A DNA stretch of 64,000 nt from Bradyrhizobium oropedii (GCF_020889685.1 NZ_JACMYO010000007.1:25840-89839), one strand, 5' to 3'; positions 26,982 through 35,374 are shown, numbered from the stretch's first letter. Notes: generated from the sequence alone by a model not told the origin. Numbers and translations: made by a program.

Positions 26982-27875
26982 CTAGCCGAAGTGCCAGTCG
27001 GTAATCTCGGTGACGAGATCGATGAAGGTCCGCACCTTGGCCGACAGCAGCCGGGATGTCGGGTAGACGACGTGGATCGGCACCGGCGGCTGCTCGAACG
27101 CGGCCAGCACGATTCGGACCCGCTTCGCCTTCAGTGATTCGGCGGCCTGATACGCCATCACCCGCGTCAGCCCGCCGTCCTGCTCGGCGTACTGGATGGC
27201 GGCATCCGAACTGTTGCTGGTGAAGCGCGGCGTAGGTGCGATGCGAATTTCCTGGCCGTCTTCCATAAAGCGCCAATCCGGCACAGCCGTCATGGCGCCG
27301 AACTGGATCGTGTCATGGGCAGTGAGCTCGGCCGGCCGCTTCGGCTCGCCACGAAGCTTGAGATAGCCGTGCGAGGCCACCACGATGCGGCGCATCTGGC
27401 CGACATGCCGTGCCACCAGCGTCGAATCCGGCAGATGCCCGAGCCTGACCGCGAGGTCGACGCCGTCCTCGACGAGATTGATCCGGCGGTCCGACAGCCG
27501 CAGGTCGACGCCGACATCGGGATAGCGTTTCAAATAGGCTGTCACGACCGGGCTGACATGCAGCCGCCCGAAGCCGAACGGCGCCGAGATCACGAGGCGG
27601 CCTTCGGGGCGGGTACGCTCGCTCTCCACGGCGTCCTCGGCCTCCTCGACATCGGCGAGGATCCGCCGCGCCCGCTCCAGATAGCGGGAGCCGGCGTCGG
27701 TGAGCGTCACCTGCCGCGTGGTCCGCTGCAGCAGCCGCGCGCCAAGCCGCTCCTCCAGCGCTGCGATCAGCCGCGTGATTGCAGAGGGCGACAGGCCGAG
27801 CTTGCGGGCGGCGGGGGCAAACCCCTCGAGGTCCGCCACCGCGACGAAGGCCTGCATGGCATCGATCCGGTCCAT
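26982..27875 (-). CDS. LysR-family transcriptional regulator
   Basis: 297 residues from ATG 27875. The N-terminal winged helix is MDRIDAMQAFVAVADLEGFAPAARKLGLSPSAITRLIAALEERLGARLLQRTTRQV, followed by a LysR substrate domain (RRINLVEDGVDLAVRLGHLPDSTLVARHVG). The subgroup ending with HVVYPTSRLLSAKVRTFIDLV resembles regulators that control a divergent neighbour. Here that is the PNPOx-fold gene at 28005, with the palindrome at 27880-27900 between them. Confidence 0.9.
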   Translation of the reverse strand: MDRIDAMQAFVAVADLEGFAPAARKLGLSPSAITRLIAALEERLGARLLQRTTRQVTLTDAGSRYLERARRILADVEEAEDAVESERTRPEGRLVISAPFGFGRLHVSPVVTAYLKRYPDVGVDLRLSDRRINLVEDGVDLAVRLGHLPDSTLVARHVGQMRRIVVASHGYLKLRGEPKRPAELTAHDTIQFGAMTAVPDWRFMEDGQEIRIAPTPRFTSNSSDAAIQYAEQDGGLTRVMAYQAAESLKAKRVRIVLAAFEQPPVPIHVVYPTSRLLSAKVRTFIDLVTEITDWHFG

Positions 27876-27879
27876 GGAA

Positions 27880-27900
27880 CTATTGCATAATCGGCAATAG
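27880..27900. promoter_or_regulatory. LysR-type operator
   Basis: Perfect inverted repeat: CTATTGC at 27880-27886 and GCAATAG at 27894-27900, 7-base spacer, starting 5 bases upstream of the LysR ATG. It fits the T-N11-A dyad expected for LysR binding and autoregulation. Confidence 0.7.
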
Positions 27901-28004
27901 TGAAGTGTCAATTCACAAGATTGCTTGCGATCCGGAAACACCCATCTTAGGCCGTGGAAAGGACCGTTTGGCGCCGGTCATGGCACCCTTCCAGGGAGGC
28001 TCAG

Positions 28005-28640
28005 ATGTCAGACGTTCGCAGCTACGCGAGCGATATCGCATTCAGTCCGGCGGTGAAGGCGATCCAGACCCGCAAGGGCTCGCGCGACACCTATGCCGAG
28101 GTCGAGGCGCACCGCGGCTGGCGCACCGAGGTCGATGAGAACCTGGCCGCCTTCCTCGCCAACACCAACAGCTTCTATTTCGCGACCGCCTCGGCCGATG
28201 GCCAACCCTACATCCAGCATCGCGGCGGGCCGAAGGGCTTCATCAAGGTGCTCGACAAGGACACCATCGCGTTCGCCGATTACAGCGGCAACCGGCAGTT
28301 CATCACGCAGGGCAATCTCTCGGAGAATGCGAAGGCCTATATCTTCGTGATGGATTATGCGCACCGCCAGCGCGTGAAGCTGTGGGGCGAAGCGCGCATC
28401 GTCGAAGACGATCCGGCGCTGACACGCGCGCTGATGCCGCAGGGCTATCGCGCGCGGCCCGAGCAGGTGATCCTGTTCAAGATCGCGGCGTGGGACACCA
28501 ACTGCCCGCAGCACATTCCGCAGAAGTTCGACGCGGCCGACGTGGCAGCAGCGCTGACCTCACGCGACCAGCGCATCGCCGAACTCGAGGCGGAGCTGGC
28601 CGCATTGAAGGGCCAGCCCGCTCCCACGGCAACAAGCTAG
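28005..28640 (+). CDS. Pyridoxamine 5'-phosphate oxidase-fold (split-barrel) flavin-binding protein
   Basis: 211 residues from ATG 28005; AGGGAGG lies 5 bases upstream, so the longer upstream frame is rejected. Split-barrel core: FLANTNSFYFATASADGQPYIQHRGGPKGFIKVLDKDTIAFADYSGNRQFITQGNLSEN, with the RxxF and GN elements that bind FMN. A helical tail follows (RDQRIAELEAELAALKG). It belongs to the general-stress-FMN/PNPOx superfamily; the reaction is unknown. It is divergent from the LysR gene, which probably regulates it. Confidence 0.85.
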   Translation: MSDVRSYASDIAFSPAVKAIQTRKGSRDTYAEVEAHRGWRTEVDENLAAFLANTNSFYFATASADGQPYIQHRGGPKGFIKVLDKDTIAFADYSGNRQFITQGNLSENAKAYIFVMDYAHRQRVKLWGEARIVEDDPALTRALMPQGYRARPEQVILFKIAAWDTNCPQHIPQKFDAADVAAALTSRDQRIAELEAELAALKGQPAPTATS

Positions 28641-29365
28641 GCCGCCTGCTGTAGCGGTGCCCAGGCGAACTCCGGATAGTATTGCTGCATCATCCGGCCG
28701 ACATAGGCGGTGAGATTGTCGAACTTCTCGGTGCGTTCGCGCAGCGGCGAATCGAAGAATGGCGTCAGGATTCCCGCCAAGGCGCCGAACGCGGTGGCAT
28801 CGGTGCCGCACGGGGCGTTGCCCATCAGATAGGGCTTGTCGCCGAGCTGCACCGACAGCGCAAACAACGAGCGGAGCGCGAGATCGACGTCCTCGTCGGG
28901 GCCGTGACGGCCGAGACCGCTGAGCAGATAGTTCTCGGCAACGCGGAACTGGGCATCCTCGCGCATCTTGTCACGCATGTGATCGGGCGCGCCGTCGAAG
29001 AAATGCGCAGGCCCCTTGGCGAAATTCGTGTCGTCGACCCAGCGCGCGCCGACCAGCGCCCAGTAGACGTGATGCTCGATCATGCGCTCGAAGGCCCAGG
29101 CCTGAGCGCGCGCCTGCAGGCTCAGCGGCGCATCGAAATCGAAGCCGTATTTGCCCTCGATGTGGGCGCGGATGAAGGTCGAATCGGCGATCGTCTCGCC
29201 GTCGTCGGCGATGAACGGCAGCTGGCCCTTGGGAGAGGCCGGCGGCATCGCCTTTTCCTTGGTGTAGGCAAGCCCGGCCATCTTGAGCTGGACCTCGGTC
29301 TTGGTCACGAAGGGGCTGATTTCAGGCAGACCGAAGCCCGTGCCAAAGCCAAAAAGCGTAATCAT
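28637..29365 (-). CDS. Glutathione S-transferase family protein
   Basis: 242 residues from ATG 29365 with GGAG 6 bases upstream. N-terminal thioredoxin-like domain (FVTKTEVQLKMAGLAYTKEKAMPPASPKGQLPFIADDGETIADSTFIRAHIE) of the metaxin-like/GST_N_4 kind, and a C-domain with YLMGNAPCGTDATAFGALAGIL. Its stop overlaps that of the convergent PNPOx gene by two bases. A 24-base palindrome 48 bases upstream of the start (29413-29436) recurs next to the WYL regulator at 29822, so that regulator probably controls this gene. Confidence 0.87.
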   Translation of the reverse strand: MITLFGFGTGFGLPEISPFVTKTEVQLKMAGLAYTKEKAMPPASPKGQLPFIADDGETIADSTFIRAHIEGKYGFDFDAPLSLQARAQAWAFERMIEHHVYWALVGARWVDDTNFAKGPAHFFDGAPDHMRDKMREDAQFRVAENYLLSGLGRHGPDEDVDLALRSLFALSVQLGDKPYLMGNAPCGTDATAFGALAGILTPFFDSPLRERTEKFDNLTAYVGRMMQQYYPEFAWAPLQQAA

Positions 29366-29412
29366 ATGAAGCTCCCGATCGCCTGTAGTCATGAATTGAA
29401 GCTAGCGGCCCC

Positions 29413-29436
29413 CTGCTGCCAGCATGGTGTCAGCAG
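29413..29436. promoter_or_regulatory. WYL-regulator operator, copy 1 (GST promoter)
   Basis: 24-base near-palindrome: arms CTGCTG and CAGCAG, flanking CA/TG pairs and a central CATG. It shares every palindromic position with the copy at 29710-29733. It overlaps the last codons of the small gene at 29430. Confidence 0.7.
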
Positions 29437-29663
29437 TAGTGGCATTCACTGTCGAGCGGGCCGACGGGCGCGAGGCGGCGAACCGCCTCGCGAACGCGCT
29501 TGACCAGCCGTGCCCGCCCGTAGGACCAAACCGTGCTGATCGACTGTGCGATCAGCGCGACCAGGGCCCAGCGCAGGTCGCCGGAGGTGGAGTAGACCGT
29601 GACCATTTGTTCCAGCGCGAAGCTGTGCGCTTGCCGGAAACCGAGTTCATCAAGATTCGTCAT
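29430..29663 (-). CDS. Hypothetical small protein
   Basis: 77 residues from ATG 29663, with AAGGGA about 8 bases upstream. It has an amphipathic middle (WALVALIAQSISTVWSYGRARLVKRVREAVRRLAP) with an arginine-rich stretch faintly like DUF1127 proteins, and ends ECHYC. It lies between two copies of the WYL operator: one in its promoter, one across its stop codon. It is therefore probably in the same regulon as the GST downstream. No function is assigned. Confidence 0.55.
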   Translation of the reverse strand: MTNLDELGFRQAHSFALEQMVTVYSTSGDLRWALVALIAQSISTVWSYGRARLVKRVREAVRRLAPVGPLDSECHYC

Positions 29664-29709
29664 GGACAAATTCCCTTCACTTGAGGTGTTGTCCTGATAT
29701 AGCCCCCAC

Positions 29710-29733
29710 CTGCTGCCAACATGCTGTCAGCAG
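29710..29733. promoter_or_regulatory. WYL-regulator operator, copy 2 (divergent promoter)
   Basis: Second copy of the 24-base palindrome (arms CTGCTG / CAGCAG, central CATG), 89 bases upstream of the WYL regulator and 47 bases upstream of the small gene at 29663. The placement fits autoregulation. Confidence 0.7.
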
Positions 29734-29821
29734 CAGTGACAGGGGGCGCGAAAAGGCGACGGGTCGAGACACCACGAGATCCGTCAAGACACTCGTCAAG
29801 AGAGCGATCAAGAGAGTTGCA

Positions 29822-30520
29822 ATGAGGCGCGCCGACCGGCTGTTTCAGATCATCCAGGTGCTCCGCCGCACCCGTAAGCCATTGACCGCAGATGCGATCG
29901 CGGCCGAGCTCGAGACCTCGAAGCGGACGATCTATCGCGACATCGCAAGCCTGATCGAGCAGCGGGTGCCGATTCGCGGCGAGGCCGGCATGGGCTACAT
30001 CCTGGAGAAGGGTTTCGACCTGCCGCCCCTGATGCTGACACCCGATGAGATCGAGGCCTGCGTGCTCGGCGCGCAATGGGTGGTCGGTCACGCCGATCCG
30101 GCGCTGGCGCGCGCGGCCGAGGACCTGATGGCCAAGATCGCCGAGACCGTGCCCGATCGCCTGCGGCCGTTTGTGCTGGAGCCGGCGAGCCGCGCCCGCT
30201 CGGCCTGGAACCGGGAGCCGGACCGCATCGATATGGTCCGGACCCGCAGCCAGATCCACGAGGGCAAGAAGATCACGCTCAATTATCGCGACGAGCATGG
30301 CCGCGACTCAGAGCGCACCGTCTGGCCAATCGCGGTCGGCTATCACGAGGCGGTGCGGCTGCTCGCCGCCTGGTGCGAGCTGCGCAGGGATTTCCGCAGC
30401 TTCCGCACCGACCGCGTGGTCACGGCGGTCTATCACGACGAGAAATATCCGGAGCGGCGCGACCTGCTCAGGGCACGCTGGCGGCGCAGCCTGGTCTGGG
30501 AAGCACCGAAGGACACCTGA
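29822..30520 (+). CDS. YafY-type HTH/WYL transcriptional regulator
   Basis: 232 residues from ATG 29822; the frame is open 141 bases further up but the HTH begins here. N-terminal helix-turn-helix MRRADRLFQIIQVLRRTRKPLTADAIAAELETSKRTIYRDIASLIEQRVPI, with the DeoR-like EAGMGYIL wing, then a WYL domain (ITLNYRDEHGRDSERTVWPIAVGYHEAVRLLAAWCELRRDFRSFRTDRV). WYL domains sense ligands such as nucleotides or small metabolites. It overlaps the YkgJ-type gene by one base (TGATG). Probable targets are itself, the small gene at 29430 and the GST. Confidence 0.9.
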   Translation: MRRADRLFQIIQVLRRTRKPLTADAIAAELETSKRTIYRDIASLIEQRVPIRGEAGMGYILEKGFDLPPLMLTPDEIEACVLGAQWVVGHADPALARAAEDLMAKIAETVPDRLRPFVLEPASRARSAWNREPDRIDMVRTRSQIHEGKKITLNYRDEHGRDSERTVWPIAVGYHEAVRLLAAWCELRRDFRSFRTDRVVTAVYHDEKYPERRDLLRARWRRSLVWEAPKDT

Positions 30521-30855
30521 TGGCCGGCGACGCAATCGACATGGCCGGCGAAAGCCCCTGCCAATCCTGCGGTGCCTGCTGCAGTTATTCGGAGAACTGG
30601 CCGCGCTTCACGATCGAGGATGACGCGCAGCTCGATCTGATTCCGGCGCAATTCGTCAATGCGCGACAATCAGGCATGCGCTGCGAGGGCGACCGCTGCT
30701 CGGCGCTGTCGGGGAAGATCGGAGAGGCAACCCGCTGCGTGGTCTATGCGGTGCGGCCGGATGTGTGCCGGACCTGCCAGCCGGGCGACGCAGAATGCGC
30801 GATGGCGCGGCGCCGCCACGGGCTGCCGCTGATTCCGAGCGCGCAGCCGAACTGA
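30520..30855 (+). CDS. YkgJ-family cysteine cluster protein
   Basis: 111 residues; the ATG overlaps the WYL regulator stop (TGATG), so translation is coupled. The Cys pattern is CQSCGACCSY near residues 14-22 followed by CEGDRCSAL, CVVYAVRPDVCRTC and a last Cys. This is the CxxCxxCC zinc/iron-binding signature of the UPF0153/YkgJ family. Function is unknown; metal or Fe-S binding is expected. An internal ATG at 30541 is an alternative start. Confidence 0.83.
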   Translation: MAGDAIDMAGESPCQSCGACCSYSENWPRFTIEDDAQLDLIPAQFVNARQSGMRCEGDRCSALSGKIGEATRCVVYAVRPDVCRTCQPGDAECAMARRRHGLPLIPSAQPN

Positions 30856-30868
30856 GTGCGCGCCAGGC

Positions 30869-31276
30869 TTAGGCCGTCACAGTCACCGTCTCGCTGACGT
30901 CCTCGTCGTCGAGTTCGTCATCGACGACGGGCGCGAAGGTCGACAACGGTTTGGTCGACAGCGTGATCGGCTTGCGGCCGCCATGCGACACGGTCGCGAC
31001 GCGGGCCGGCTCACGCGACAGCGCGTAGAGCGTCGACCCGACACGGCCGCCGAAATTCACCAGCTCCCACTCGCTGCAGCTCGACGCAATCGCCACCGCG
31101 AGTGCGTGCAGATGGCTGCGGCGATAGCAGAACAGCGCCAGCCTCGCCCTGTCATCGGGCGCGACATTGGCAACCAGCAGCGAAAGCCCGTTGGGATTGG
31201 CGCGGTACATCTGGCCGAGCAGGTCGTCCGCAACTGGGCAGGCATCGTTCTCGAAGGCGTCGCGGCTTGAAAACAT
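30869..31276 (-). CDS. Hypothetical protein
   Basis: 135 residues from ATG 31276; AGGGGGA 8 bases upstream supports this start over a longer reading. No signal peptide or helix is evident. Notable are CYRRSHLHALAVAIASSCSEWELVNFGGRVGSTLYALSREPA and an acidic C-terminus (VVDDELDDEDVSETVTVTA). It resembles conserved bradyrhizobial proteins of unknown function. It lies convergent to the YkgJ-type gene. I do not recognise a family. Confidence 0.7.
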   Translation of the reverse strand: MFSSRDAFENDACPVADDLLGQMYRANPNGLSLLVANVAPDDRARLALFCYRRSHLHALAVAIASSCSEWELVNFGGRVGSTLYALSREPARVATVSHGGRKPITLSTKPLSTFAPVVDDELDDEDVSETVTVTA

Positions 31277-31445
31277 TTGCAAATCCCCCTCGATCGGGAA
31301 GATGCCGCGCAATCCTCTAACGAAAGGTTAACCACGGCCCCCGGTCGTCCCCGGAGAGGCTTGCCCGTTGCACGCGAATCACATCCGCCCCGCGCAAGCG
31401 GGTGGTCGGTTACTCGAAATGAAGGAAGAGCCGTCCGTCAGCCGC

Positions 31446-31838
31446 TCAGTTCGCGGCCATGTAGATCGACAGCGCGAATCCGGTGAGGTGGTGCAGCGCC
31501 TGGTCGACCCCGATCAGGGTCCAGAACCAGGGATGACCGGACTCCAGCGTCACGCCGAAATGCGAGGCGCAGATGCCCTTGCAGCGATCGACGATGATGT
31601 GGATCACGAAGTCGATGAAGGCGACGTACCAGAACCGCGGCGCCACCACCAGGATCAGCGCCAGCGCGACCGCGAGATGGATCAGGCAATGCGCGAGCAG
31701 CGGCTTGGCCCAGCCGGTCTTCTGGTCCTTGCCGATCGCCATCCAGGCGTTCTGCAGCATGAAGTCGGCGATGATGTGCTTCGCCGTGAGAAGCAACATC
31801 CATCCCACCAGGGCACCAACCGACACCGACGATGACAT
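31446..31838 (-). CDS. DUF3307 membrane protein
   Basis: 130 residues from ATG 31838 (a TTG at 31853 is also possible). Four membrane helices. The family signature is the helix pair with LLTAKHIIADFMLQNAWM and a later HLAVALALILV, then the FIDFVIHIIVDRCKG segment with conserved His and Asp. DUF3307 proteins are widespread small membrane proteins of unknown activity. No operon partner is visible; the neighbour is convergent or distant. Confidence 0.8.
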   Translation of the reverse strand: MSSSVSVGALVGWMLLLTAKHIIADFMLQNAWMAIGKDQKTGWAKPLLAHCLIHLAVALALILVVAPRFWYVAFIDFVIHIIVDRCKGICASHFGVTLESGHPWFWTLIGVDQALHHLTGFALSIYMAAN

Positions 31839-31873
31839 GGCAGGAAACAACAAGCTGACGCCCTTTTACTTCG

Positions 31874-32209
31874 GTGAATGTGATTGCAAGAAATCCGGGT
31901 CAGGCCGTCAGCACAATTCCGCAAAACCAAGCGTGTCTCATTTATGACATCTCCGGCGGCGGAATGCACCTGCGGCTCTCTCGAAAATCACATCTGGGTT
32001 GGGGCGTCGATAGTGGCGATGGTCATGTGGCATCGCGGCGCAGACCAACCGAGATTGAGGTTACGGCCGGCGGGCCGGTTTGCATTCCCTCCGGGGAGGT
32101 ATATCGTCGGCAGCATAGAAAATTTTCTTTCTTTTATAGTCATTTACGGATTCACCGGGCAGCGCGGCGCCGATTGGATTGCGGGCGGCGGGCCGTCCCG
32201 GACGGGTGA
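31874..32209 (+). pseudogene. Possible PilZ-domain remnant in an otherwise gene-free stretch
   Basis: The 374-base gap before the TAXI gene holds one suggestive reading: from GTG 31874 the translation contains ACLIYDISGGGMHLRL, which matches the DxSxxG beta-strand of PilZ domains. The upstream RxxxR motif is absent and the later part loses PilZ character, so I read it as a decayed or chance PilZ-like fragment. A GC drop around 32100-32140 may mark the TAXI promoter. Confidence 0.3.
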
Positions 32210-32227
32210 TGAGCCAGGTGATAAGCC

Positions 32228-33628
32228 ATGAGCGCCGAAGCCCCCGCGCCTTCGCCGATGCCGCCACGGCCACGCCCACCGGTCGCCAAGAGCAACCGTG
32301 CGCAGATCATCATCTTCACCCTGCTGACGCTGCTCTTGAGCGCGATCACCGTGGTCGGCGGCCGCCTCTGGCTGCGCGATTCGGAAACGCTGGTGTTCGC
32401 GGTCGGCGATGCCAATGGCCCGGAGGCCAGGTTCGCCGCCAAGCTCGCGGCCGTGCTGAAGGCCAATTCGTCGCGGCTGCGGCTGAAGATCGCGCCGAAC
32501 CCCGACAACGCCAAGGCGCTGGCGCAGTTCGATCGCCGCGACGCGACGCTTGCCATCCTGCGCACCGATGCAAAGGTGCCGCCGCGCGCCCGCGCCGTCG
32601 CGATCCTCGAGCATGATGTGGTGCTGGTGCTCAGCCCCGGCGGCAAGAAGATCAAGTCGCTGGCGGAGCTCAAGAAGAAGCGGATCGCGGTGATCGGCGA
32701 CGGCGAGAACAGCGTGAATTTCGTCCGCGGCGCGCTGGAGATTTCCGACAGCCCGGATGCGGCGCAGCGAGTGCAGCAGGCGCCGCCGAACACGCCGTTC
32801 GACAAACTGTTCGCTTCGGGTTTTGGCGCCGTGGTTGCGATCGAGCATGCCTCGAAGATCGTCAAGGACAAGGCCTACGAGCAATATGCCAAGCGCTCCG
32901 GCGGCTTCACTTTGAATGCGATCGACGCGGCCAAGGCGCTGGCGCGCAAATACCCGGCAATATCGGAGGAAACCGTCTCGACCGGCATGCTGTCATCCGC
33001 GCCGGCGATTCCCGACGACGAGGTCGACACCATCGGGCTGGAATGGCTGCTGGTGGCGCAATCCTCGATGTCCACGACGACGGCCGCCGAGCTCGCGCGC
33101 ATCGTCTACGAGAACAAGTCCGAGCTCGTGCTCGACGACGGCTTCGCCTCCAAGATCGAGCCCGCGGCGACCGACAAGGACGCCTTCATCGTCGCGCATC
33201 AGGGCGCGGCCGAATACATCAACGACGACACCAAGTCGTTCATGGATCGCTACAGCGACGTGATGTATCTCGCCGCGGCCGCGCTCAGCATCATCGGCTC
33301 GATCTTCGCCGCGATTTACACCAAGATCACCCGCGTCGCGCCGGAGAAGGCCAGCGAACTGGCGGGCCGGATCCTCGACATCGGCGAGCGCGTCGCGCAT
33401 ACCACCTGCGCCGACGACCTCGACGCATTGCAGGACGAGCTCGAGGCGATCCTGCGCGGCGCGGTGATCGGCCTGCGCGACGGCACTGTTTCCGGCGACG
33501 GGATGGACACATTCAAGCTCGGCTACGAGCTGGTCCGCGACGAGATCGCGCTGCGCCGCGATCACCTCAAGCGCCACCCGCCGGCAGCGGACGAGAATCT
33601 CGTGGTGGTGAAGACCGCGAACGGGTGA
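32228..33628 (+). CDS. Membrane-tethered TAXI-family (TRAP-associated) solute-binding protein
   Basis: 466 residues. A proline-rich cytoplasmic N-terminus (1-25) and helix about 27-48 are followed by an external TAXI-type binding domain (FAVGDANGPEARFAAKLAAVLKANSSRLRLKIAPN ... SLAELKKKRIAVIGDGENSVNFVRGALE). A second helix at about 344-364 precedes a 100-residue cytoplasmic helical tail. Ordinary TAXI proteins are free periplasmic binders beside a fused TRAP permease; here there is no permease next door. It may instead act as a sensor or scaffold. A similar architecture is annotated as TAXI in rhizobia, and its function is unproven. Confidence 0.8.
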   Translation: MSAEAPAPSPMPPRPRPPVAKSNRAQIIIFTLLTLLLSAITVVGGRLWLRDSETLVFAVGDANGPEARFAAKLAAVLKANSSRLRLKIAPNPDNAKALAQFDRRDATLAILRTDAKVPPRARAVAILEHDVVLVLSPGGKKIKSLAELKKKRIAVIGDGENSVNFVRGALEISDSPDAAQRVQQAPPNTPFDKLFASGFGAVVAIEHASKIVKDKAYEQYAKRSGGFTLNAIDAAKALARKYPAISEETVSTGMLSSAPAIPDDEVDTIGLEWLLVAQSSMSTTTAAELARIVYENKSELVLDDGFASKIEPAATDKDAFIVAHQGAAEYINDDTKSFMDRYSDVMYLAAAALSIIGSIFAAIYTKITRVAPEKASELAGRILDIGERVAHTTCADDLDALQDELEAILRGAVIGLRDGTVSGDGMDTFKLGYELVRDEIALRRDHLKRHPPAADENLVVVKTANG

Positions 33629-34115
33629 GGCTTGCCGTTGGTTGCGCCACATACACAACTGTCGTCCCTGCGAAAGCAGGGACCCATACGCCGCGGCGGA
33701 TGTTGTGAACGGGAATCGTCGTTCCGGCGTCGTTCAACGATAACTATTTGTGGTTATGGGTCCTTGCTTTCGCAGGGACGGCACCGAATGTGTGGCACGG
33801 CCAGTGAGCCATACGTTCGCATTCTCGCGACATGATTCGCCCGAGCTTTGCATCTCGACCGCCCTCCTCACACAGAGGGCGCAGGGAAAGGCGGGTGCCG
33901 ATCGCACCCATGGAGCTCCGCTCGGCGCCGGCCAGATTCAAAAAGCACGCTGCCCCTGCGCAACGATGGTCATGGCGGATGTCTTACAATAGGAACCATT
34001 GGAACGGATCGGTCCGGCCTGATTTGATTCTCCATATCCTATTCCGTGGGACGCCTTCGGAGCGTTGCCTACCCACTGCGGACCTGCCCGACCGATCGGG
34101 CGAAAGGTGCGCAGC
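33629..34115. repeat. Non-coding stretch with palindromic repeat, family B
   Basis: 487 bases without a gene. 33661-33782 is a full copy of the long inverted repeat with ends GTCGTCCCTGCGAAAGCAGG and complement, as at 20268. The remainder up to the Crp/Fnr gene holds its promoter region; GGAAC occurs at 33985-34003 but without a matching -10 element. Confidence 0.7.
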
Positions 34116-34799
34116 ATGGACAATCCGCTTCGCAACGAACTCCTGGCACTTCTCCCTCCTCGGGACTTGCAATCGATGACCGCGAAGTTGCATGTCGTGG
34201 AGTTCGCTCAGGGCAAAGTCATCCAGAACGAGCACGAGGAAGTCAGGGACACTTACTTCCCGCTATCGGGCATGCTCTCGCTCCTGGTTGTCCTGAGTGA
34301 CGGGCGGATGGCTGAGACCTCCGTCGTCGGGAGGGAAGGCTTGATCGGTGCCCGCGCCGGCCTTGGCTCACAAATGTCGCTGGTCCGGGTCGTCGCGCAG
34401 TTGCCCGTGCGAGCCTTGAGGATTTCGATGAAAGACTTCCGGGAGGTCCTGGCAAGCAGTGCCGTGCTGGCGGAATTATGCCTCAAGAATGCTGACGTAT
34501 TGCTCGATCAGGCCCGGATCACTGCCGCCTGCAACTCGCTTCACCTCGTCGAGGAGCGCTTCTGTCGCTGGTTGCTCCATACTGCTGACCGGGCAGAGAG
34601 CGACCAATTCGATCTCAAACAGGAATTGCTCTCCCAGATGCTCGGGGTGCGCCGCACCACGATCACGGATACCGCCAAAACCCTTCAAAAGAAGGGAACG
34701 ATCACTTATTCGCGCGGGAAAATGCAAATACTCAATCGCCTCGCCCTGCAGCGTCATTCGTGCGAGTGTTACGAGTTGCTGAAGCGAACCAGCTCCTAA
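34116..34799 (+). CDS. Crp/Fnr-family transcriptional regulator
   Basis: 227 residues from ATG 34116, with GAAAGG 8 bases upstream. A cNMP-like beta-barrel (VEFAQGKVIQNEHEEVRDTYFPLSGMLSLLVVLSDGRMAETSVVGREGLIGARAGLG) is joined to a Crp-type HTH (DLKQELLSQMLGVRRTTITDTAKTLQKKGTITYSRGKMQILN). It lacks the Fnr cysteine cluster and a clear cAMP pocket Arg, like many rhizobial orphan Crp-like proteins. It stands at the entry of the stress islet. The ligand is unknown. Confidence 0.88.
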   Translation: MDNPLRNELLALLPPRDLQSMTAKLHVVEFAQGKVIQNEHEEVRDTYFPLSGMLSLLVVLSDGRMAETSVVGREGLIGARAGLGSQMSLVRVVAQLPVRALRISMKDFREVLASSAVLAELCLKNADVLLDQARITAACNSLHLVEERFCRWLLHTADRAESDQFDLKQELLSQMLGVRRTTITDTAKTLQKKGTITYSRGKMQILNRLALQRHSCECYELLKRTSS

Positions 34800-34939
34800 T
34801 TCTTTATCGCTGTCCGCGAAGAATTAAGTCGACAACCCGACATAAGAGGAATCTACTTCCCCCATCACTGCCCCGCCATCGGCATCTATCAGTGATGAGA
34901 ACGCCAGTTGCGCTCCCGCCCGGCAAGGGGAGTTGCGCC

Positions 34940-35140
34940 ATGACAGAGCGGCGTCGTTTCAAGCAAATACTAACTCTTCAAGAGCGGCTGACCTCCTACG
35001 CACAGGAAGCGCGCGAGGATGCTGCCCTCTTGCCCCCTTGCGCCGAGAAAGAGGACCTGCTCCGCAGGGCGCGGCAGGCCGATACGGCATCGCATCTGGA
35101 CGAGTGGATCTCCTCGCCCGGACTGCAGCCGCCGAGATAG
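34940..35140 (+). CDS. Microprotein of the LPPG-KARQ-SPGL family, copy 1
   Basis: 66 residues from ATG 34940; AAGGGGAG lies 7 bases upstream. One of five paralogs between 34.9 and 45.2 kb. Shared plan: basic N-terminus (RRRFKQ), a helix with LQERL, a LPP...EKEDLLRRARQ helix and the ending SHLDEWISSPGLQPP. It is charged and probably helical, with no signal peptide or membrane segment. Unlike most genes of the islet it has no clear EcfG promoter. The gene at 35143 follows by 2 bases. No function is known. Confidence 0.75.
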   Translation: MTERRRFKQILTLQERLTSYAQEAREDAALLPPCAEKEDLLRRARQADTASHLDEWISSPGLQPPR

Positions 35141-35142
35141 TC

Positions 35143-35343
35143 ATGTACGAGAAAAGACCTGCCAACTTCGCGGTTTCGGGCGCCGGCCTTTCCTCAACAT
35201 CTGTCATCGTTCTCGATCTGACAGACGAGGAAACTGCACTCGACATCGGTCGACGGATTGCCGCGCTAACCGGACGCACGCTGACAGTCAGGAATGAGGA
35301 GGGACTGCCTCTCGCAACCTTCGAGGGCGCGAGAAAAAATTAG
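35143..35343 (+). CDS. Hypothetical small protein
   Basis: 66 residues from ATG 35143, 2 bases after copy 1 of the microprotein family, so co-transcribed. It contains SVIVLDLTDEETALDIGRRIAALTGRTLTVRNEEGLPLATFEG, a beta-alpha-beta pattern with a strand ending LATF like the C-terminal strand of DUF6894-type rhizobial small proteins. It is followed 31 bases later by a true DUF6894 gene. No function is assigned. Confidence 0.65.
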   Translation: MYEKRPANFAVSGAGLSSTSVIVLDLTDEETALDIGRRIAALTGRTLTVRNEEGLPLATFEGARKN

Positions 35344-35374
35344 GAACCTCCTTTGGTTCCGCACATTTCTCATT

